Assembly (NCBI GenBank): GCA_900770255.1
Contig: CAAGJN010000019.1
Span: forward strand, 1-7,879
Reading direction: 5' to 3'
Source of the DNA: Clostridia bacterium
Lineage (GTDB): Bacteria > Bacillota > Clostridia > Oscillospirales > Acutalibacteraceae
DNA: 7,879 bases
Shown in pieces: positions 1 to 4,806 of this stretch. The notes below the pieces were generated by a model. The model saw only the letters and a list, made by a program, of their open reading frames with translations. It was not told where the DNA came from and did no database searches. A program made the translations under genes and the position numbers. Each line of letters begins with the position of its first letter. Position 1 is the first letter of the stretch.

Positions 1-297
1 CCGACAGATCCGACAGATCCGACAGATCCTACAGATCCTACAGATCCGACAGATCCCACAGATCCGACAGATCCGACAGATCCTACAGATCCTACAGATC
101 CCACAGATCCCACAGATCCCACGGATCCGACAGATCCGACAGATCCGACAGATCCGACATATCCGACAGATCCCACAGATCCCACAGATCCCACAGATCC
201 GACAGATCCCACGGATCCGACAGATCCTACAGATCCCACAGATCCCACAGATCCCACAGATCCCACGGTTCCCACAGATCCCACGGTTCCCACAGAT
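1..297 (+). repeat. 9-bp coding tandem repeat, 33 units (Pro-Thr-Asp)
   Basis: The unit is CCN ACA GAT, repeated 33 times with no indel. Differences are almost all in the third base of the Pro codon (CCG, CCC or CCT), with four ACG codons for Thr and three changed third codons: TAT at 160-162, GTT at 268-270 and GTT at 286-288. The block CCG-CCG-CCT-CCT occurs in units 2-5 and again in units 8-11, which suggests duplication of a 54-bp segment. CCC units dominate towards the 3' end. The array runs off the left edge, so its full length is unknown. Confidence 0.97.
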
Positions 298-516
298 TCC
301 ACAGAGTCTACGGATTCCACAGAGTCTACGGATTCCGATGAGCCCACAAGGCCCTCGGATACATCCGCTGCTGAGTCAACGGATAAAACAGAGAAGCCCG
401 CAGATTCGAAGGCACCGAACACCGGCATGGCCGCATCGATTTCACTTGTGACCCTCGCGGGTGCAGCGTTTGTCGTTTACTGCGCAGGTAAAAAGAAGAA
501 AGAGCACGACGACTGA
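1..516 (+). CDS. C-terminal part of a sortase-anchored surface protein with a Pro-Thr-Asp repeat stalk (5' end outside window)
   Basis: The reading frame is open from base 1 to the TGA at 514-516 and gives 171 residues with no start, so the N-terminal part and any functional domain lie upstream of the window. Residues 1-99 are 33 Pro-Thr-X triads: X is Asp except Tyr at residue 54 and Val at 90 and 96. Residues 100-111 are STE/STD triads, followed by a mixed Ser/Thr/Glu/Asp/Lys spacer. Residues 138-142 read APNTG, then comes a hydrophobic stretch (about 143-162) and the tail KKKKEHDD. This order (motif, membrane segment, basic tail) is that of a cell-wall sorting signal, with Ala in place of the Leu of LPXTG. 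By analogy with other Gram-positive surface proteins the triads form an extended, strongly acidic stalk that lifts an N-terminal domain off the wall; the Thr residues could be O-glycosylated. A strong terminator follows. The function of the missing domain cannot be inferred. Confidence 0.88.
   Translation, partial: PTDPTDPTDPTDPTDPTDPTDPTDPTDPTDPTDPTDPTDPTDPTDPTDPTDPTYPTDPTDPTDPTDPTDPTDPTDPTDPTDPTDPTDPTVPTDPTVPTDSTESTDSTESTDSDEPTRPSDTSAAESTDKTEKPADSKAPNTGMAASISLVTLAGAAFVVYCAGKKKKEHDD
298..333 (+). repeat. Two exact 18-bp repeats encoding STESTD
   Basis: Bases 298-315 and 316-333 are identical (TCC ACA GAG TCT ACG GAT) and keep the 9-bp phase of the preceding PTD array. They appear to be a diverged continuation of the same expansion, with Ser replacing Pro and Glu alternating with Asp. 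Confidence 0.9.
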
Positions 517-547
517 TATAAGTAGACGCGCTCATTTGAAATGAAGG

Positions 548-594
548 TTCCCTCCTTTCGCAATAATTGCGAGAGGAGGGGATTTTTTGTTTTT
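548..594 (+). terminator. Intrinsic terminator of the surface-protein gene
   Basis: The arms CCCTCCTTTCGCAA (550-563) and TTGCGAGAGGAGGG (567-580) pair over 14 bp with one G-U, around a TAA loop. Pairs 549/581 and 548/582 can extend the stem. The tract TTTTTTGTTTT follows at 583-593. It lies 31 bp after the stop codon and marks the end of the upstream transcription unit. Confidence 0.95.
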
Positions 595-683
595 CAGATC
601 CATTTTCCGTGATATAACATGCCTTTAACCCCGCGCTTAAATGAACACAAAGAAATTCTTCCCTACTGTATGCAACACATATC

Positions 684-712
684 TTGAATAAATAAAAAAA
701 GTATGATAAAAT
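684..712 (+). promoter_or_regulatory. Predicted promoter of rex
   Basis: TTGAAT (684-689) and TAAAAT (707-712) are separated by 17 bp in A/T-rich sequence, giving a start near 719 and a leader of about 38 nt. A GGTGAG sequence (745-750), six bases before the ATG, is a moderate ribosome binding site. The rest of 595-683 shows nothing I can name. Confidence 0.6.
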
Positions 713-756
713 AATTGCAGTAAAGTAACAGTTTCAGTCAGGTTGGTGAGAACAGC

Positions 757-1383
757 ATGAATCAGAACATATCAAAGCATACGCTCCAGAGACTGCCGAT
801 GTATCTCAGCTATATCAAGGCGCTGCCCGAAGATGCTCCTAAAAATATTTCCGCCACAACTATTGCAGAGGCGCTGCAGCTCAATGATGTTCAGGTGCGT
901 AAGGATCTGGCGAGCGTCAGCTCATCCGGAAAGCCCAAGGTCGGCTATAATGTCAAGGATCTTATTGCGGAGCTCGAGGCGTTTCTCGGTTATAATGATA
1001 TTGACAATGCAGTCATAGTCGGCGCGGGTAGCCTCGGCAAGGCTCTGCTCAACTACAGCGGGTTCAAGGCGTACGGCCTCAATATCCTTGCCGCATTTGA
1101 TTTGTGCGACAAGCCGTTTGAATTTCAGGGCAAGACGATATTCCCGATATCTCATCTTGAGAGCTTCTGCCGCAAGGTGAATATTCATATCGGCATCATC
1201 ACCGTGCCGGCAAAGAGTGCGCAGGAGATCTGCGATCAGCTTGTCGCCGGCGGCATCCGCGCAATCTGGAATTTCGCGCCCGTGCATCTTGTTGTGCCGG
1301 ACGGAATACTCGTTCAAAATGAGAATATGGCGTCGTCCTTGGCGCTGCTATCAAATCATCTGCGTGAACAGATGAAAAAGTAA
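757..1383 (+). CDS. rex: Redox-sensing transcriptional repressor Rex
   Basis: This is a 208-residue protein, close to the usual Rex length of about 205-220. Rex dimers bind DNA at NAD+-dominated redox states and release it when NADH rises; in Firmicutes they control fermentation and NADH-oxidising genes. Residues 1-80 form the winged-helix domain, including QRLPMYLSYIKAL, the recognition segment VQVRKDLASV and the GYNV turn. Residues 85-185 form the Rossmann domain: GAGSLG at 89-94 is the dinucleotide loop, Asp115 (AAFD) ends the second strand where NAD(H) specificity is set, and the IITVPA and NFAPV segments are typical. The last 20 residues are the C-terminal helix of the Rex dimer. Odd point: the segment after VRKDL reads ASVSSSGKPK instead of the usual SYFGEFGK. 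It is monocistronic, convergent with the GH2 gene. The regulon cannot be read from this window. Confidence 0.96.
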   Translation: MNQNISKHTLQRLPMYLSYIKALPEDAPKNISATTIAEALQLNDVQVRKDLASVSSSGKPKVGYNVKDLIAELEAFLGYNDIDNAVIVGAGSLGKALLNYSGFKAYGLNILAAFDLCDKPFEFQGKTIFPISHLESFCRKVNIHIGIITVPAKSAQEICDQLVAGGIRAIWNFAPVHLVVPDGILVQNENMASSLALLSNHLREQMKK

Positions 1384-1393
1384 GGTTGAATAT

Positions 1394-1432
1394 AAAAAAG
1401 CAGCTGTAAAGGTGAATTACCCTTACGGCTGC
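1394..1432 (-). terminator. Minus-strand terminator for the GH2 gene, just after the rex stop codon
   Basis: GCAGCTGTAAAGGT (1400-1413) pairs with ACCCTTACGGCTGC (1419-1432), with one mismatch and one G-U, around a 5-nt loop. Read on the minus strand, the stem is followed at once by six T (complement of 1394-1399), which is the classic form. On the plus strand only ATTTCTAT follows, so it would be a weak terminator for rex. It lies about 200 nt beyond the GH2 stop codon. Confidence 0.8.
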
Positions 1433-1454
1433 ATTTCTATAACATTGGAAAGGC

Positions 1455-1550
1455 CAAAGCCAAAGCGTGGAAAATCAAAGCATTTCGGCAGATATCCTTT
1501 GGCTTGACAAGAGCCCCTGCAAAAACAAAGCTCTCTTGTTTTGACAAAGC
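1455..1550. repeat. Hairpin-rich spacer with five CAAAGC copies
   Basis: CAAAGC occurs at 1455, 1461, 1476, 1526 and 1545. AAGCCAAAG (1457-1465) is the reverse complement of CTTTGGCTT (1497-1505), and ACAAGAG (1507-1513) of CTCTTGT (1533-1539). A related TTGACAA(G/A) segment occurs at 1504 and 1541. No protein-coding gene is evident on either strand in 1384-1625. The role is unknown; it would be transcribed from both sides as 3' UTR. Confidence 0.5.
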
Positions 1551-1590
1551 GTTTGCTCTTTGCCGTTTTTGGGAGCTTTTAAGCAGTTCT

Positions 1591-1627
1591 GCGGCCTCTG
1601 CATTTGCAGAGGCTGTTGATTTTTTTT
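1591..1627 (+). terminator. Plus-strand terminator for rex, abutting the GH2 stop codon
   Basis: GCCTCTGC (1594-1601) pairs perfectly with GCAGAGGC (1606-1613) around an ATTT loop, and G-U and C-G pairs extend it to 1591/1616. Eight T follow at 1620-1627 and overlap the GH2 stop codon at 1626-1628. On the minus strand an A-tract precedes the stem and no U-tract follows, so it should work for rex only. Confidence 0.8.
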
Positions 1628-4600
1628 ATTTTACCGGGATGATAACGAAGCTGTACGCAAGTCCTTTGCTGCCGTCAACAGCATATTTGTCAAGCACATC
1701 GGGGCCGCAGCTTCCCGTGCCGGTGCCTCTGAGAAAACCGTCAATGTTGAGAACGGTAGTATGCTCCGAATGGAGGTTATCACGGTGCATCGAGCGCTGC
1801 ATGAGCGACTGTGTGAAATGTCTTATCGTGAAGCACAGCTCTCTGTCCGGATTACAGACTGTCAGGCCGACTCCGTCGCTGTCGGTTACCGTGAGACGGC
1901 GCACGCCGGAACGGACGCCGTAATCCTGCGGCTTGATGTAGAACTCATCCATGCCGTCAACGGTGTCCTTGTATGTGCCGAACGCGGCGTGTTCTCTGAA
2001 ATCGACTGTATTTTCAGAGGGACCGTAGCCGACATATTCGACGTTCTCGAAGCTCTCAGGCATCTCAAGCACGAGCCCGAAGCGCGGCAGTATCGAGGCG
2101 GCTTTTTTCTGTCTCACCGGGCTGAACGCTGCGTCAACTTTTATGCAGCCGGCGGCGTCAACGGTGTATGTTATCTTAACTTTGGCAACTATGCCCTTCT
2201 TTGAGCGCAGGTTAAAGCCGGCGGTTATCTTCGCCGAGCTCTTCTTTGCTTCAAGGTCGGTGCCGGTCGGTATCAGCTTTATGTCGTCATAACCGGCAGC
2301 TTCCCACTTTGCGATGATCGACCTGTCATTGTCGAGCATCGCGCGGAAAATGTTTGGCACAAAGCCCTTGTGAGCGGCGGGCGACTGGTTTATGAGCTCC
2401 TTATCTCCGAGCTTGTAGGAGGCGAGTTCGCCTCCGGCGCGGTCGAATACGGCCTCACCGCCGTCAAAGCTGAGTTTTATCTGAGCGCCGTCATCTGTGC
2501 AGCTGAATTCCGTTCCCTGCGGTAGAATCTCTCTCTTGCGCTCCTTTTTAATAATGACCTGCTCAAGAGCGATGAATTTGTCCCCGTCAAGATATTCAAA
2601 ATTCATACGGCAGTCGCAGCCCTTTGGAATCTCAAGGCCGAAATTCACCCTTTCCGAAGCACAGGGCGCGATGTCGAGAGTGAAGCTCTCCTCCTTGCCC
2701 TTAACGCCGTCGAGAGTCAGCGAACGTTTTATCGTGATATAGCCTGAACTTCTGAAGCGGTTCGTGTTTGTGAAGGTAAAACTGCCGTCGCGGTTGTATT
2801 TTGCTCTGAGCGGGCGATAAACTGCCTGCATCTCGAGCGCACCGCTCGAGGGCGTGCGGTCGGTATGGACAAGACCGTCTACGCAGAAGTTGCCATCGTG
2901 CTTTTCCTCGCCGTGGTCGCCGCCGTAGGTGTATTCATAGGGCTTTGAATCCTCGTGATATACCGCGTGATCCGCCCATTCCCAAATGCAGCCGCCCATG
3001 AGGTTGTCGTGCTTGTAAAAGCTCTCCCAGTATTCCTCCATCGCTCCGGGGCCGAAGCCCATTGCGTGGACGTATTCGCAGAGAAAATACGGCTTTTTCC
3101 TGTACCAAACGCCCTTTTGGATGCCGCATCCGACTTTCTCCACTTGCTCATGGCTCGGATACATGTCTGAAACTACGTCGTATGCTTTGCGGGCCGTGTG
3201 AATAACACCCTCATAGTGGATCGGTATATCGGGGCAGGTGTCGTGAAGAAACTCGTAGCAGGCGTCCTGGCACGCATAGCCGCCGGCCTCGTTGCCGAGC
3301 GACCACATTGTGACGCAAGGATGGTTCCGGTCACGGAAATACATGCGCCGTACCCTGTCAAGATATCTGGGCGCCCATTTCGGGTCGTCACTGATAAGAT
3401 CGATGTTGTTATAGGGTTTAAGTGCCGCACCGTGAGTTTCGATGTCCGCCTCGTCGATGATATAGAGCCCGTAGGTGTCGGCGAGCGCTATCATACACGG
3501 ATCGGGCGGATAGTGCGAGGTGCGCACGGCGTTGCCGTTGTATTCTTTGATAAGCCGCACGTCCTTCTCATAGTCGTCAAACGACATAACATATCCCGTT
3601 TTGCCGTTTGTGTCATGGTGGTTGACGCCCTTAAATTTTATCTTCTGTCCGTTAAATGTAAAGGTGTTTCCCTTTATCTCCACCTGCCTGAAGCCGGTGA
3701 GGTTTCGGAGTGTCATGATTTCCTCGCCGTTTTTGTAAAGGGTAATAAAAGCATTGTAAATCGTGGGAATCTCGGCGTTCCACTCGACCACGTCGAGCCC
3801 CTCAAACGACATATGTGTAAGGTGCTCCGCCTTTACAAGATCAGCGGCGATCACGTTACCGTCTTTTTCGAGAGAGAAGCCGACCTCGCAGCCGGAGAGC
3901 TTGCCCTCAAGCGTCACATCAACGTCGGCAGACCATGCGCCGTCGATTTTGCGCGGGTGGATATAGTAATCGTTGATATATGCTGAGGGGAGCCTGTAGA
4001 GCAGCACGTCGCGGAATATGCCGTTTTCACGGAACATGTCCTGACATTCGAGATATGTGCCGGTGCTCCACTTGTAAACGACAGCTACGAGCTCATTTGT
4101 GCCCTCGTATATGAACTCCGAGATGTCAAATTCGGCGGTGTTGTGTGCGCCCTCGCTGTAGCCGACATACATGCCGTTGACATAGAGATCGACGCAGGGG
4201 ACAACGCCGAGAAAGCTTATGATATGTATGTTGTCCGAGTTGCTGACTTCAAAGCTCTTGTGATACACTCCCGCCGACATGTGCTCCGGCAGGGTCGGCA
4301 CGGGAGTTTCAAACGGATAGGGGCAGTTGAGATACACGGGCGGCTCATAGCCTGTGCGCTGCCAGGTCGAGGGAACATGCACTTTGTCGAACTCGACTGT
4401 GTTTATATTGAGCGCGTCAGGCAACTGCGAGATATCGCTGTAATATTTGAAATCCCATTCGCCTGAGAGAACCTCCACCAGATCCGAGCCTGTACGCTCG
4501 TGCCTGAGTTCCGCTGCGTCCAGGTCGGTTTTCTTTGAGTAGGGAATGAAATATGCACGTGCCGCAAGCTTATTGTCCTCAAAGACGTCAAAGTCGCGGT

Positions 4601-4628
4601 AGTTTGTTTTGTTTAGTTTATACTCCAT
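1626..4628 (-). CDS. lacZ: GH2 beta-galactosidase, LacZ type, cytoplasmic
   Basis: This 1000-residue enzyme (E. coli LacZ is 1023) should hydrolyse terminal beta-D-galactosides by a retaining mechanism. The order matches LacZ: N-terminal beta-sandwich (WQRTGYEPPVYLN, CQDMFRENGIFRDV), Ig-like domain, TIM barrel from about 330 to 620, second Ig-like domain, and C-terminal small-chain sandwich (about 740-1000). Both GH2 signatures are intact: NAVRTSHYPPDP and DRNHPCVTMWSLGNE, the latter ending at acid/base Glu447. The nucleophile is Glu518 (LCEYVHAMG). Glu397, His399 and Glu447 correspond to the LacZ magnesium ligands. LacZ Asn604 is Asp584 here, and the LacZ Trp999 loop is SCGP with Cys974. No signal peptide is present. 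I chose the ATG at 4628 because AAGGAGGG lies eight bases upstream and the LacZ fold begins just after it; an in-frame ATG at 4928 would run through the promoter and into the divergent gene. Exact galactoside specificity is uncertain. Confidence 0.94.
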   Translation of the reverse strand: MEYKLNKTNYRDFDVFEDNKLAARAYFIPYSKKTDLDAAELRHERTGSDLVEVLSGEWDFKYYSDISQLPDALNINTVEFDKVHVPSTWQRTGYEPPVYLNCPYPFETPVPTLPEHMSAGVYHKSFEVSNSDNIHIISFLGVVPCVDLYVNGMYVGYSEGAHNTAEFDISEFIYEGTNELVAVVYKWSTGTYLECQDMFRENGIFRDVLLYRLPSAYINDYYIHPRKIDGAWSADVDVTLEGKLSGCEVGFSLEKDGNVIAADLVKAEHLTHMSFEGLDVVEWNAEIPTIYNAFITLYKNGEEIMTLRNLTGFRQVEIKGNTFTFNGQKIKFKGVNHHDTNGKTGYVMSFDDYEKDVRLIKEYNGNAVRTSHYPPDPCMIALADTYGLYIIDEADIETHGAALKPYNNIDLISDDPKWAPRYLDRVRRMYFRDRNHPCVTMWSLGNEAGGYACQDACYEFLHDTCPDIPIHYEGVIHTARKAYDVVSDMYPSHEQVEKVGCGIQKGVWYRKKPYFLCEYVHAMGFGPGAMEEYWESFYKHDNLMGGCIWEWADHAVYHEDSKPYEYTYGGDHGEEKHDGNFCVDGLVHTDRTPSSGALEMQAVYRPLRAKYNRDGSFTFTNTNRFRSSGYITIKRSLTLDGVKGKEESFTLDIAPCASERVNFGLEIPKGCDCRMNFEYLDGDKFIALEQVIIKKERKREILPQGTEFSCTDDGAQIKLSFDGGEAVFDRAGGELASYKLGDKELINQSPAAHKGFVPNIFRAMLDNDRSIIAKWEAAGYDDIKLIPTGTDLEAKKSSAKITAGFNLRSKKGIVAKVKITYTVDAAGCIKVDAAFSPVRQKKAASILPRFGLVLEMPESFENVEYVGYGPSENTVDFREHAAFGTYKDTVDGMDEFYIKPQDYGVRSGVRRLTVTDSDGVGLTVCNPDRELCFTIRHFTQSLMQRSMHRDNLHSEHTTVLNIDGFLRGTGTGSCGPDVLDKYAVDGSKGLAYSFVIIPVK

Positions 4629-4636
4629 ATGAGAGT

Positions 4637-4644
4637 CCCTCCTT
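4637..4644 (-). promoter_or_regulatory. Ribosome binding site fixing the GH2 start
   Basis: On the minus strand this reads AAGGAGGG, with eight bases to the ATG at 4628-4626. It is the only strong Shine-Dalgarno sequence near the N-terminus and argues against the longer upstream in-frame start. Confidence 0.88.
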
Positions 4645-4680
4645 GCAATAGTTCGTAAAGTACTGTTTACAAACAAGGTG

Positions 4681-4709
4681 ATTTTACCACATTTTGCACT
4701 AATCTTCAA
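4681..4709 (-). promoter_or_regulatory. Predicted promoter of the GH2 gene
   Basis: On the minus strand TTGAAG (4709-4704) and TAAAAT (4686-4681) are separated by 17 bp. Transcription would start near 4674, giving a leader of about 46 nt. The spacer is almost filled by the TACCACATTTTGCAC element (4685-4699), so a bound protein there would block polymerase. Confidence 0.7.
4685..4699 (+). promoter_or_regulatory. Operator-like element, copy 1 (GH2 promoter)
   Basis: TACCACATTTTGCAC recurs 64 bp to the right as TACCATTTTTGCAC in the same orientation. This copy lies between the -35 and -10 of the GH2 promoter. Its role as a regulator site is inferred from position and repetition only. Confidence 0.45.
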
Positions 4710-4748
4710 TCTGTTGGGGAATTTGTTCATAAAATTTTTTAAATGTCC

Positions 4749-4773
4749 TACCATTTTTGCACAAATTGTGGTA
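4749..4773 (+). promoter_or_regulatory. Operator-like element, copy 2, with dyad symmetry (GH127 promoter)
   Basis: TACCATTTTTGCAC (4749-4762) repeats copy 1. It lies within a 25-bp segment whose outer ends TACCA (4749-4753) and TGGTA (4769-4773) are inverted repeats. Inside it, CACAAATTGTG (4760-4770) is a perfect 5-bp-arm dyad. The segment covers the -35 of the GH127 promoter, fitting a repressor or activator site. Confidence 0.5.
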
Positions 4774-4786
4774 TTCTTGTAATAAT
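4757..4786 (+). promoter_or_regulatory. Predicted promoter of the GH127 gene
   Basis: TTGCAC (4757-4762) and an extended -10, TGT-AATAAT (4778-4786), are separated by 18 bp. The start would fall near 4793, leaving a leader of only about 14 nt with GGAGA (4796-4800) six bases before the ATG. The very short leader makes this placement less certain than the GH2 promoter. Confidence 0.5.
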
Positions 4787-4806
4787 CAGAAGAACGGAGA
4801 ATTTTT

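Noticed and set aside
1..297. CRISPR or intergenic satellite interpretation of the 9-bp repeat
   Set aside because: Units are contiguous with no spacers, stay in frame, and variation is mainly at Pro wobble positions, so it is a coding repeat.
636..656. Possible Rex autoregulatory site (AACACAA half-site before rex)
   Set aside because: Only one half resembles the consensus; no matching TTGT half lies at the correct spacing.
1504..1923. 139-codon open frame on the plus strand across the rex/GH2 spacer
   Set aside because: Most of it is antisense to the GH2 C-terminus and it contains the rex terminator; composition is not protein-like.
3198..3986. 262-codon open frame on the plus strand opposite the GH2 gene
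   Set aside because: It is antisense to the conserved catalytic barrel of the GH2 enzyme, has no recognisable domain and is explained as a codon-bias shadow.
4655..4675. Catabolite-responsive (cre) site near the GH2 start
   Set aside because: The best alignment has several mismatches to the cre consensus, including the central CG, so it is reported only as an unnamed dyad.
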